Below are positions 33,349 through 44,372 of a stretch of DNA of 64,000 nt, in pieces. Numbering within the stretch: position 1 is the first letter of the stretch; every line of letters begins with the position of its first letter. The translations under genes and the position numbers were made by a program. The notes under the pieces were generated by a model. That model ran no database searches, was not told the DNA's origin, and worked only from the letters and a program-made list of their open reading frames with translations. The DNA comes from Ditylenchus dipsaci (taxonomy: Eukaryota; Nematoda; Chromadorea; Rhabditida; Anguinidae). The stretch lies in the NCBI GenBank assembly GCA_004194705.1, contig SADC01001009.1, forward strand, positions 186,001 to 250,000, given 5' to 3'.

Positions 33349-33640
33349 TTCAATTACAAATAATGAAACACTGATTTAAGCATAGTATTCAAAAAACTGA
33401 AGTCTGAAAAACATAGCATCAGTTGATATTCAGCAAATAAATACGCCATAAAATCAATATACATAAAATGTGACACAGATGCAAATCATCTCTATGCATA
33501 AAGTCAACACCTACCACCTTGTAAACTTTCTATTTGTTCGGCTATACATTTTAATGATATTTAAAAAAAACCCAGCGAAAAGATATTTTAGCTTTTCTTC
33601 TACAAGGTGCATTTCACAGATTTGAAAAAAAATCAAGGCA

Positions 33641-33782
33641 CAGTCAACAACCCCCGCTATAGTGACACCCCTCGAGACCAGCCTTGGGGTGCCACTATAG
33701 CGAGGGTCCCACTTTAGTCATTTCCTTTAAGCCGAAATCAAACTAGCCGACACCTAGGTGTCACTATAGCAGAGGTTGACTG
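33641..33782. mobile_element. Pogo-like element with CTATAGTGACACC repeats
   Basis: CAGTCAACAACCCCCGCTATA to AGCAGAGGTTGACTG. CA rather than TA flanks both borders, so the borders may have mutated. Confidence 0.6.
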
Positions 33783-34193
33783 CAATGTGAAAGTTAGTAC
33801 CCTTTTTGTAATTTTTTGCCAAAAGAAAAATTGAAAACTTCAAATTTTCAGAGGGCTCCAGCGAAACTTTTTTGATGAAAAACTTTCAAATTATAAGAAC
33901 CATCTTTCTCAGCGTGAAATGCTGAGTCAGGAGCCCTAAAGATTACGCATGACAGGCGGACTCACGGCGTGTCAGCCTATGAAATCCAAAAAACAAAAAT
34001 TTAAATTTTCGTGTCAAGACAAAATTTGAAAAATTCTGCAATTGCTTTCTCTTCACATTTTTATTTTTTTATGCGGTGTGAACCAATCTTTGAGTATTCA
34101 TGTTTGTGCCAACAGAAAGCTGAGATCGCGCCACACCTTTCTGCAGTTTTACTTTTTTCATTTTGCCTTTTTATATTGCGAAATATTATATTA

Positions 34194-34850
34194 CCGTATT
34201 TCCTCTAATTGCCGCCCCCTCCAATTGCCATGACTGGCTGGTATTATATTGGACATCAGTAAAAGTTTTTAAAATCTTAGCTCTAACAAAATATTACCTT
34301 CTACCTTGTATGATAGCTCAAATGAAATCTCATGATCTTGGCTTTATTACTGTGTATGAAACGTGTGACTTGTCGAAAAAATGCAGAAATATCAATCAAA
34401 GCAGTAGAAGAAAACCCTTAAAACCATCGATTATCGGAGCTCTAGCCTATTTTTTAGCCTACGAATAAGCTACACTAGGTGTGAAACCTTGCGTTGATGG
34501 TCTTGTCGGATAGTCAAAGCCCGAGGATGATTTTTACACGAAATTGTTAATAAAAGAAAATTACATACATGGTGTGCAGCCGCTGGTAGTCAAACCTGTG
34601 ACCTACGCGATGCGTATATAAAGTTCGCCCTCCTTTAATTTGGCTGCCCTGGACAAACAATTGGCCTGAAAATTCTGCCCAGAAATCATAAAAAATTTGA
34701 AAATAGGATAAAAACTTTCATTGTTGGAGTGGTAAATTACTTCAAATTTATGATCGAAAAATAAGCGCCCCCTTCTAATGCCGCCCCCCCCCCCCCCTAG
34801 AGGTCGATCGGAAAATAAGCGCCCCGGGGCGGCAATTAGAGGAAATACGG
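34194..34850. mobile_element. CCGTATTTCC-ended element in a TA site
   Basis: CCGTATTTCCTCTAATTGCCG faces GGCAATTAGAGGAAATACGG, with TA at both borders. Inner GCGCCCC blocks and a poly-C run lie near the right end. Confidence 0.85.
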
Positions 34851-35499
34851 TAAAACGACATTTTAGGCATTGTTTATGTATGGTGGTGTTATTGCTCTTA
34901 TTTGGAATGCCTTAGGAAACGAGAAAGTTGGCGGCATTTCTAGGTATTTAAACAACTATTAATTTCAACAATTGTTATGACGTGGTTTACGAATTTTAAA
35001 TAGCTCAAAGTAAGTAAGTAAGTAACAAAGTAAGTAACATTTCTTCAAAATATTTACTCTGAGATACAGGCACTAAAAATAAGGTTAAAATTTGTACAGG
35101 GCGGGATTTGCAACGTGAAGTATCAATTAAAAAGTGAAATATCGCATTGAGGATAAGTTTACAAGAGCTGAACTCCTGTTCCTTTCAAGCACACTTTTTA
35201 CAAGCGGGGATGTTTGAAATAATACACCTCCATGTCTGCACCTCAAATGCAATTGAGCCTACCACACAAAAAAGAGAAAGAAGAACTCGATTGGCTCGGC
35301 TAGCCTTTCAACTAGAGTCTTCTGGCACCATAATAAAGGCACTAAACGTAGGAAGAAATGGTTGTTCATATGAAAAGAACTTCAAAGACGTCCAACAGAC
35401 CACTGGAGTGGACCAACCAAAGGGCATACTAGCAGACAGTGAGGACAACTGACCTTTCAGCTAGAGATGGCTAGAAATCGCAGAAACAGAACAAGACAG
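34851..35499. other. Stretch without recognised gene
   Basis: An open plus-strand stretch at 35147-35452 has no family resemblance or clear splice partner. A piece at 35030-35085 (AATATTTACTCTGAGATACAGG) matches the interior of the CCGTATTTCC family. Confidence 0.35.
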
Positions 35500-36240
35500 G
35501 GACAAACAGGGACAGCTGGAGAAAGTGCTAGACTTTCTAAAGAACGGTGTAGACATCAACACCGGCAACTCCAATGGACTCAATGCTCTCAAATTGAATT
35601 CTGATTCATTTTGCAAAAAAAAAGAGCTGATTGAAAAATTCTCCTGGCAAATTTGCCATTCGCGATTTCACAAATTTCGGGATCGGGATTTTGGGAAATG
35701 GTCGGGCGGGATTTCGGGGCGGGGTTTTTGGTCAAAATCAGGCGGGCGGGACGGAATCCCGCCCGCCCTTATTTTTCGCCCATTCTTTTTAAGAAAACGC
35801 GTGTGATTCACTTCTCTAACCTTGAGTCTCTGTAATTTTCTTTTTAAGTCAAAGATTTTGTTGGTGCTATAACGAAGAGTGGCTTTACTCCTCTCCATTT
35901 CGTAATTTTAAAAGATTAAACTTGAGTTTTGACTCTGATCCAGCTTTCATTTTACGTTTTTATTTCTATGGAAACGAAAGTATGGCAAATCTGCTGCTAG
36001 AAAAAGCAGCCTATGTAAACTCTACAGCGCTTCAAAATATCACGTAAGTATCTTTTCAACTCACATCCAACTAATCTTCAATTTTTTATTTTCTAGCCCT
36101 CTGCATGTTGCCAGCAGATGGGGCAGAAGGGGCTTCTTGCTAGAGGTGCCTGTACAGATAGTCGTGAATCACGACTATCTGTACAGGCAACTCTAGCAAG
36201 AAGAAGACTGACAAGTTTGACATGACCCCATTTGCTGGAA
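35500..36240 (+). pseudogene. Inverted partial copy of the ankyrin-repeat gene, broken
   Basis: In opposite orientation to 26529-33348, this carries exon-2 sequence ([12 protein letters not shown] at about 35525-35575), intron sequence including the GGCGGGCGGGAT repeat (35640-35790), exon-4 sequence ([10 protein letters not shown], 35872-35905), exon-5 sequence ([17 protein letters not shown]) and exon-6 sequence (LHVASRWG). Retained introns show a DNA duplication, not reverse transcription. Breaks: the tail of exon 2 and exon 3 are missing, the exon-4 acceptor is mutated (TTTAAGTC for TTTAGGAC), and exon 6 is cut inside and followed by its own inverted copy. Confidence 0.85.
36125..36225. 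repeat. Short palindrome formed by exon-6 sequence
   Basis: CTTGCTAGAGGTGCCTGTAC and AGATAGTCGTGAATCACGAC are followed at once by the complement ending AACTCTAGCAAG. The arms meet at GTGAATCAC with almost no loop. Confidence 0.85.
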
Positions 36241-36508
36241 AAACCCAAAAAAGCTGATCGGTTCTACCGCCTCCTTCCTAATATATTTTTAGGGGTACCT
36301 AACACCATATTTTTTTTAAAAATTAGAATAAAAAATGATCACTCTGATGCAAGTTTGGGCTCAATAGATAGCTCTGATCCAGCTTAATATTTTGAGTGGT
36401 TTTACGCCTAGGTGAGATAGAAACTTTGGTGACTACCATCAAAATTTCTCAAAATTTCAGGTGATTGACTGTGACCAAAACAGCCTACTTTCAGGAGGGG
36501 TTCTCACT

Positions 36509-36965
36509 AGTGTTGATTGCGGGGCGGACTACCCGCGGGTAAACCCGCAAACCCGCCCCGCACTGGACCCAAAAACCCGCCCCGCAAACCCACCCGCACC
36601 ATGTCAAAACCCGCGCGGGTACCCGCATATGTCACAGCTATAATTAAAAACCCGCGATATATCCGTAAATAACTTCATTAGCTTCAAGAACGTACAACAA
36701 TTGCCGAAAATCAATAAACAAAATTAACATCCGAGAGAGCACGATTGAGAAAAATGAGTTGTTCAGCATTGAACGGATCCAATTGACTTCTTTTGTGGTG
36801 AAATATGTCCCTGGCATGGCTAAATAGCTGCTCACTTGGGTGAGAAGTAGAAGGCGCAGAGAGATAGCGAGGAGCAGCTTTGGACAAGATGGGAAAGCGC
36901 ACCATGTCTTTTGCCGATAGCTGAGGGATCCAAATCAATCGACACGAGTTGCTCCGAACTGTAAG
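36509..36965 (-). pseudogene. hAT transposase C-terminal fragment with one element end
   Basis: An open frame on the minus strand (about 36958 to stop at 36711) encodes MVRFPILSKAAPRYLSAPST, then SHPSEQLFSHARDIFHHKRS and FNAEQLIFLNRAL, the hAT dimerisation domain (the family pattern SxxSERxFSxxxxxxxxxRxxL, with Q in place of R). A TCTTACAG acceptor precedes it. The end TAGTGTTGATTGCGGGGCGG at 36509 looks like a hAT terminus with CCCGC subterminal repeats. The partner end and the catalytic part are not found, so the element is truncated. Confidence 0.75.
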
Positions 36966-37279
36966 ACACCATCTCCTAGAATAAACAAAAAAGCCATATA
37001 ATACAGGAATTACTGAGTGGGGGTCATATATTCACTCACAAATTTCTGATTTTGTTCCCACGTGGTAGTCGGACGAGTCTAGCCTCCTTGTTGATTGAAA
37101 TTCACTTGGCGTGCAAAAAGGCTTCTCGGTTTCTTGGCAGATGGCTCTCTCACCTCCGATCCAAAATCTAATACAACTTTTTGTCCAAAGCACTCAAACC
37201 TCCTGCAAATCGTAAATCATATTCAAAGTAAACAAATGTGTAAGAGAAGTACAAACCCGATGCATGAACCGTATTATTA

Positions 37280-38421
37280 CCGTATTTCCTCTAATAGGCC
37301 GCCCCCTTCCCAATAAGCCGCCCCCCTCTAATAAGCCGCCCGTCTAGAAGGCCATTTTACATACACCTTGCGGCTTTTCAAGTCAATTCAAAGTACAAAT
37401 TTGTTTGCAAAAGACTTGAATCTAGCTTTGTTTGTTTTGGTGGTTCTTAAGTTTGCAAAATTAAGTATGATAAGGCCGTTTTTTAGTAAACAGTCTATAC
37501 CATTCCACAAAGCAAGAAAAACTGCACCGGAAAATGTTTCAATTTACGAAAATAAAAGGCCTTTAGAGTGTCAAGTGACAGTCGCGAAGAAAATCATAAA
37601 ATTAATTGAATCAATGTTTGGACGGTAATTTTTTTTTTGCTCGGAATACCCTAAATTCAGAACCTTCACTCGTTTGAAAGAGGAGATTCCGGCGATTTTT
37701 GTACATATAACATGTCGATAAGTTATCGCTACAGTCGAACCTCGTTATAATGGTTTTCTCTGCTGTTGTGTTGAAGCTTGCTGCTTCGCAAAATTACGTG
37801 GTGTTGTCCATAAGACATAGTCAACCTTGATGTAACCTAACTATAGCCATTGAATTACTTGCTTGCAATAAAATAGCTTTTTTATATTTTCACATTGACA
37901 TAAAGTGGTTTTAATTATGATGATCTTTTTTGTTAACAAGATTTTTCCTTTTTATCCATTAAATTATATAAGTTTTTGTTTCTTTTGCAAATGGCTTTAT
38001 AATTAATTTTACTTTTTAGCAGTTTTTTAACAGAATCAATCTTTTTGCTACCAATACTTTATAGGTTATTTTCGTCCTTCCTTTGATATTTTGGCAGGTT
38101 TTACCTGACAAAGATTCGAGAAGGCCAAAGTTTGTAATGCTGAACCTGCTAGAATTAGTTACTATAATAACTATTTCTGAGGGTGTTCCACACCGTAAAA
38201 ATGAAAGAAACGATTGATAAAACATTCTATGGATAATTGTATGGGCAAGGTGCTTCATGTCCGAATTTTCGCCGGCGCCAGTTTCTGAGAAACGTGACGT
38301 GAACTTTTGCGGCGCCTATCGGTTGAAAAACAAGCCGCCCCCTCCAATAAGCCGCCCCCCCCCTCCCCCAGGGGATGATCGAAACATAAGCCGCCCGGGC
38401 GGCCTATTAGAGGAAATACGG
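37280..38421. mobile_element. Large CCGTATTTCC-ended element in a TA site
   Basis: CCGTATTTCCTCTAATAGGC faces GCCTATTAGAGGAAATACGG, with TA at both borders. CCCAATAAGCCGCCC-type repeats flank each end. About 950 bases of interior show no recognised transposase. Confidence 0.85.
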
Positions 38422-38609
38422 TATTCACAGCGTCAAATTCAAATTGCAGTGAGAAAAACGCATATGAGTTATCGTATTGAACCGACAGAGCAAGAAATGA
38501 AGTTAGGTCAGACTCTTGTTTTCAAGTGCATAATGATACGGAGTACAGATCTGCATTTGCGGTATGCTTGATATTATAAAAAGGAGGGTTAAAAATTTCT
38601 TATTTTAAG

Positions 38610-41600
38610 CTCACTGTAGAAGGTCGCCAAGGGATGGCTCTCTTTTATGGGGCTCCTTCGTCTGGTTTCATTGCTAAAAAGACTAAGGCCAGTGTCGAAG
38701 TCACTAGAATCGCAACCATCGCTTGAACAGGCTTGGAAAACGTGTGGTTCAAATTGTGCCAGGTAAGTTACACATACATTGTGGGGCTATTTTTACGCCG
38801 CTATCTGTTTCACTCATATCTCTTTAAATTTATTGTGTCTCATCGATATCGTTTTTTGTTAAAAAAAAAGGGGGGGGGAAGAGCAAGCTTGCCAGACTCA
38901 CCAGACTTGTTTTAAATAATTTTGATATGCATGTTTGATATCATTCGATCGCCCGAACACTCCTCTTTCGAACGAAAAAAAAAAGATATCGCCGAGACAC
39001 AATAATCTTAAAGAAATATGAGCAGAAGAAATAGCGGCGTAAAAATGGCCCATCATGTACTTTTTAATGAGCCCTTCAAACACTATTTTTCAAATATAAA
39101 AATATTTAGGCCGGTGCTCAAGCCGTCAGCGCAGATTTAGTTATCCAAGGATCTAAAAATGTACGTAAGATCACTGTGAGTATCACAATTACAGAGTGAT
39201 TCGATAATTATTGTTGTTATAAACTGTTGTAAAAATCTTTGGAAGCATGATAAGTAATGTTAAAAGACATAGACTAGCAGTCTCGAAGATTGAAAGCATT
39301 CCATTGATAATCAAAAATGATACCTCTTAGACTTGCAAGAGAATTCCGATTTTTCAAGTATTTAAACAAATAATTTTTCCACGGAGCCCAGCAACTCTTG
39401 ATATTACAAACACTTTTTTATAAAAAATTGAGTATCGTTATATAATGACTCGAGTCCTATAAAAAAAATAGCGCTACTAGGGAAAAACCCTAAGTCTTTT
39501 TACGGAGTTTTTTACTTTCGGTCATTTTACTTGAGTATTTTACTTGACTTTATAAAGTGAAAATCGTTAGAGGAAAGGGAGTGTTGTATTCGCTAGTTAG
39601 GTCAAAAAACCTAATATTCAGATGGTCGTTAGCTGGCCGGGATTTCTACTGAATCAAAAGAAAGTCGCCGTGAGTTATATTCTAGTCTCTCACGAATACA
39701 TCTGACTTTTTATTCACAGGACTTGATACCGCCGGCCCAAGAAGATGAAACCATGGATGACGGGATTTCCACTGCAAAGCTCCATTTAACCGCCGTAAGT
39801 TACATTCTAGTCTCTCACGAATACATCTGACTTTTTCATTCACAGAACTTGATACCGCCGGCCCAAGAAGATGAAACCATGGATGACGGGATTTCCACTG
39901 CAAAGCTCCATTTAACCGCCGTAAGTTACATTCTAGTCTCTCACGAATACATCTGACTTTTTCATTCACAGAACTTGATACCGCCGGCCCAAGAAGATGA
40001 AACCATGGATGACGGGATTTCCACTGCAAAGCTCCATTTAACCGCCGTAAGTTACATTCTAGTCTCTCACGAATACATCTGACTTTTTCATTCACAGAAC
40101 TTGATACCGCCGGCACAAGAAGATGAAACCATGGATGACGGGATTTCCACTGCAAAGCTCCATTTAACCGCCGTAAGTTACATTCTAGTCTCTCACGAAT
40201 ACATCTGACTTTTTCATTCACAGAACTTGATACCGGCGGCTCAAGAAGATGAAACCATGGATGACGGGATTTCCACTGCAAAGCTCCATTTAGCCGCCGT
40301 AAGTTAGATTCTAGTCTCTCACGAATACATCTGACTTTTTCATTCACAGAACTTGATACCGGCGGCTCAAGAAGATGAAACCATGGATGACGGGATTTCC
40401 ACTGCAAAGCTCCATTTAACCGCCGTAAGTTACATTCTAGTCTCTCACGAATACATCTGACTTTTTCATTCACAGAACTTGATACCGGCGGCTCAAGAAG
40501 ATGAAACCATGGATGACGGGATTTCCACTGCAAAGCTCCATTTAGCCGCCGTAAGTTACATTTTGTCTGGATAACGAATGTGGACCCTAACTCTTACACT
40601 GGACCTTTCAAACAAATTTTTGCCGGATCACGATACTGTGACTTTAATTACTAGCACTTCCTTTTAGTTTCATGCTCATCTGGACTTAAAAGAAAAAAAT
40701 TCCATTGTATTTTTGTGTTTTTGAATAATTGGATGGCTAGCAAATGATCAGTCATAGATCTTATAAATTTTTAGAAAGTGAATGGTTCTCCTCTTTTTAC
40801 ATGCCTACAAATATACTTGTTGTCGAATTTTTTATGGCTTACCCGCCTTGTCGTAGCTAACAAGACAGAAATACGCATCGCTACTTTTGTTGACCTCACT
40901 CTTGTTGACCCTTTTGTTGACCTCGTTCTGGATCATCTCAGAAATTTGATATCGACAATTCGAAAGTTTAAATGCGCGCGGGACAACACACATTTTCTAA
41001 ATAATGATTTCGAATTGTTTTTTTTATTTGCGCTTATGTTTAGAAAACAAATGTAAATTTGTTCTAAATTTATAACCATTTACTACTCGAGCTCAACAAG
41101 ACAGAAATACACGCTGCTTGACACTGTCATGTCGGACAACTTGTCTGACTTTCACTGCTCACTTTCGTAGGTGATTTATATCGAATGAAACATAACGATT
41201 AAAATTTAAATGCAAACGAAAACCAATTATAAAACATTATTGACAAAATTTATGTGGTCCCGCGCTCATTCGAACCTTTGAAATTGTCATGATAAGGAAT
41301 AGACAGGGTCCTTCAATAGATCACACGTGTTTCAGAATAAAATCAAGCAGAAATGATGTTTTGAAAAGCGAGGGAAATATTTCTTTATTTTTGTCGTCGT
41401 TCTGACAGCATGCTCGACTTGCTCATGAAACTTCATTTAGAATTCAAAAATCACTGTCAAGATTCTTTAAACTCTCGTCTTAGACGAAATTTGAATTTCG
41501 ATAGTGAGTTTTGAATTCTAAAAGCAGTTTCAGAAACAAATCGAATATGCTGATCACCGATCTATCGTTAAGAACAACGTCAAAAATAATGAAACCTTTT

Positions 41601-43394
41601 TTTCTGCGCTTTTCAAAACACCGTGTTTACATAACTTTTTCTTAAACATGTATAATTTTTTCAGTAAACATTATGTGCCTTGCCGATAAATAAGCAGTAT
41701 AAGCAGTATTTTTTCGTGTTGCACACTATTACAATGCTAACTTTCCAAAACTAAGCTACTGCAGAACATTGTGAACATTTTTGACAGTCGAATTTCGAAA
41801 CTTCACGCTAAGTTTCAAGATGAAGTTTTAGTATAGCACAAAAATGTTTCCCAAGATCCAAATATGCCATTATGCATTTCTGAATGTCAGCTTTAAAATG
41901 AACCATCCACTTGCAGAATGTATGAATAATTGGTTGGTATATAGTCATTTTCAAGGGGCGTACCAGCGTGTTACACCACGGATTAAGGCGGGGACCAGCA
42001 ACTTTTCAAAAATCGTCCTTGTTTTCACTCATTTCATGTCAAATCTGATATTTATGACCTTTTAAAAACTAGGCAGAAAACTTTAGTCAGATCTAGTAAA
42101 ACTCTTATAGAAAATAGCCATGAGAGAAATAAATTGCTGGTCCTCGACTTAATTGCAGTGTAACGCGCTGGTGTGCCCCTTTAATGAAATAGCCCGACTT
42201 TCGGCACTGATAGCCAGTCATATGGCGCATAGTGAGATTTGTTGAGATCGTGTATCGCCAACGTAATCAGCATTAAATTTGAGACCGAAAGTTCCTTTTA
42301 GTGCAGTCCGCCTTTCCTTTTATTGAATGAGGCTTGCAAGCGATGACTCATTGAAAAGTGCGACCACTGGCAAAAGCTCTGATTATTTAACGAAAAAACC
42401 GATAAGAGAAGTTATTAAAAAAGCAAAGCTAGACTTGTTGCAGACAGTTCTTGTCGTGCTAAATATATGATGATATCAAGTGACTGGTCAGTTACTTGAC
42501 TGGTAAAAACTCTCTCAAAATTTAATCTAGGAAAAAGTATCGTCAAAAACAATATTTCTGAAAATTATCCATTCTGTAAATTTTTCTACAAAAGTCTTGT
42601 GGCATTTCCTTAGAAAATAACATCTAACAAAAGTTTTAACAAAAATCATTTTAGAACTTCTGCTGAGCCAAATATCAATGCCTTCTTGTGTAAGTGTAAG
42701 CTTTGTGGAGGTCTTACAAATTACGGTTTTTTTCGTAGGTTAAGCTTCCGGTCCATTTCCAACATGCGGATGTCGTCTCAATGCCACAGATAAACCTTAG
42801 AGTCGCAGTTCAAGAAATAATTGAGAAGTGTCAGCCATGTCTCTGTGCTCCCGCGTCTTGTGCTGATGGTTCCTCTTCTGTAGCGTCCAATTTCTTTTCT
42901 GGCAGTACATTGGCTCCAACTGCTAGTCCCTCTATTTCGTCAAACACCCTTTATTATGTGCAGCTCTTGTGGTACGTCTACCCTTCTTCCTGTTGACTCT
43001 TTTTGTGATACGAGAAATTAATCTCTGTTCTATATTAAGGCCTTTCGTCATCATCTTTCTTGCTTTAGCCGGGCAAGCTTGGACGCTGTTCAAACTTAAG
43101 AGGATGGACATCGCCACCACCAAATCTGCTGAATATGTAAAATTTTTGATGAACTTTGTTGATTGTAATGACTTCTTGTTTTCAGTCGCTGAAGGCATCT
43201 AATAGATGGGAGGAGTTGTGGAAGGCTATTGAGCCGCACATGACTGCTGATGTGAGCATATGTTTCTCTTATCCCTTTCCTTGAATAATCGTTTTTAGGT
43301 GCAGAAAGTGGCCAACACTATTCTTGAAAAGAAAAAGCCCGGAATCAAACAAGAGATGGTCCCGGAAACTGCACCTATTGAGGACACACATTAG
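38610..43394 (+). CDS. Unrecognised multi-exon gene with a seven-copy exon array
   Basis: Supported exons, all phase-consistent GT-AG: 38610-38762, 39110-39175, 39622-39669, seven array exons 39720-40550 (75 bases each), 42739-42868, 43069-43136, 43186-43251, 43299-43394 (stop). AATAAA at 43469 follows. Exon 1 has an in-frame TGA at 38724; an upstream exon may exist (38432-38570, MSYRIEPTEQEMKLGQTL). The array encodes repeats of LIPPAQEDETMDDGISTAK. The end reads KLPVHFQHADVVSMPQINLR, then SNRWEELWKAIEPHMTAD and VANTILEKKKPGIKQEM. A further possible exon lies at 40778. No family is recognised. The acidic repeat, spliced in phase, would give seven 25-residue units. Either a living gene with a rare or misread TGA, or a recently broken one. 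Confidence 0.6.
39720..40550 (+). repeat. Tandem array of seven 126-base exon-plus-intron units
   Basis: Each unit is a 75-base exon (from AACTTGATACC to ACCGCC) and a 51-base intron (GTAAGT to TTCACAG). Exons start at 39720, 39846, 39972, 40098, 40224, 40350 and 40476. Copies differ by only a few bases: CCGCCGGCC against CCGGCGGCT, and ACCGCC against GCCGCC. The exon at 39622-39669 and its intron resemble a diverged zeroth unit. Confidence 0.95.
40960..41320. repeat. Inverted repeat related to the GGACCATGAA family
   Basis: GCGCGCGGGACAACACAC at the left and TATGTGGTCCCGCGCTC at the right are complementary in style, as in 2584-2690 and 5979-6075. It lies in the large intron after the exon array. 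Confidence 0.5.
41407..41550. repeat. Fold-back repeat
   Basis: CAGCATGCTCGACTTGCTCA with AGAATTCAAAAATCACTGTC pairs with GATAGTGAGTTTTGAATTCT and the closing AATATGCTG. It is related to sequence at 6990-7095. Confidence 0.55.
41954..42180. mobile_element. Decayed TTAA-site element
   Basis: AGGGGCGTACCAGCGTG to CGCGCTGGTGTGCCCCT. The left site is TCAA (mutated), the right TTAA. The interior resembles 58917-59135 (TTTCACTCATTTCATGTCAA). Confidence 0.65.
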
Positions 43395-43468
43395 AAAGTG
43401 TAAAAATTAGTTGTTATTGTGAGAATGGTTGTGGTCGTTGTTTATAGTGTTATTGTTCATGTATATTT

Positions 43469-43474
43469 AATAAA
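43469..43474 (+). promoter_or_regulatory. Polyadenylation signal AATAAA
   Basis: AATAAA about 75 bases after the stop of the exon-array gene. Confidence 0.55.
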
Positions 43475-43731
43475 ATTCAGCCAACAAAGTCAGTTGTGTT
43501 AAAGGTCACTTAATTCAGCTTATTTTTTGTTTGACATAGCAAGAATACTTGCACCTCAACTGTGATATTTTGCTAAAGGGATGTTTCGTCCTATTTTTCC
43601 ATTCAAAAATTGCCTTGGTCCACCCTGTTGTTTTTTTACACTTTTTTTTTTCGAAATGACCCATAAGGTACAATTTGATACTTAGCTTGCTTCTAAGCAA
43701 TCAAAATCTTTAGCACAGCAAATTTTAATCT

Positions 43732-43958
43732 ACTAGAATGCCACAAAGTACCAGTGGAATGCCACTAAATTACCACTGGAATGCCAGAAAGTTGTTTAAC
43801 CCAATAATAATCCAGTGGATTGCCACCGGATTAGACGGAATCCAGTGGTAATCCACTGGATTACTACTGGATTCAGATAGAATCCAGTGGTAATTCACTG
43901 GACTCAAGAGCTTAGTGGCCTTCTAGTGGCACATAGTGGCAAACTAGTGGTACTTATA
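43732..43958. repeat. CCAGTGG-rich self-complementary repeat
   Basis: Units such as AATCCAGTGGTAATCCACTG recur. Ends AGTGGAATGCCAC and CTAGTGGCACATAGTGGC face each other. Likely an old fold-back element. Confidence 0.5.
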
Positions 43959-44372
43959 AATTTTCCTCTGATAAGTCGGCACCTAAATGCCGTTTTCCAA
44001 GTGCTTGAACAGTTTTTTTAATTCGAAAAATTTCACGCGTATTCGTCCCCTTTTTCAAAGAGCAAAATCTAGTGTAGAATTCTGTTAGGGTGAAATATCA
44101 GTGAAGGGACAAAGAAAAAAACTTTATTATTTTCTTTGCAGTAGTCCTTCATACAGTCAACCCTCGATTTAACAGCCACCTCTATATATTTCTTCCACGT
44201 CTATGGTGAGAGAATTTTATTACTCTAATTTAGGATGGCTACTGATTCTTTTTAGCCAATCTGGTTACCAGGTCACAAGAAACGCAAGAATCCTCCTGAT
44301 TTTACTAATGGTTTGTAGAAGCATCAAAATTTCCATTTTTCCATTTCGATTCTTACAATCTCCTATTATTTA

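Noticed and set aside
34163..34468. Open frame of 101 codons
   Set aside because: Starts in the terminal repeat of a CCGTATTTCC-ended element and shows no known domain.
38724..38726. Selenocysteine codon as explanation of the in-frame TGA
   Set aside because: Nothing seen nearby supports a selenoprotein family or recoding structure; mutation or error is simpler.
39682..40533. Longest open frame of the window (283 codons, minus strand)
   Set aside because: It is antisense to the exon array. The 126-base unit is a multiple of three, so a stop-free frame repeats; the plus strand has the splice sites and in-phase exons.
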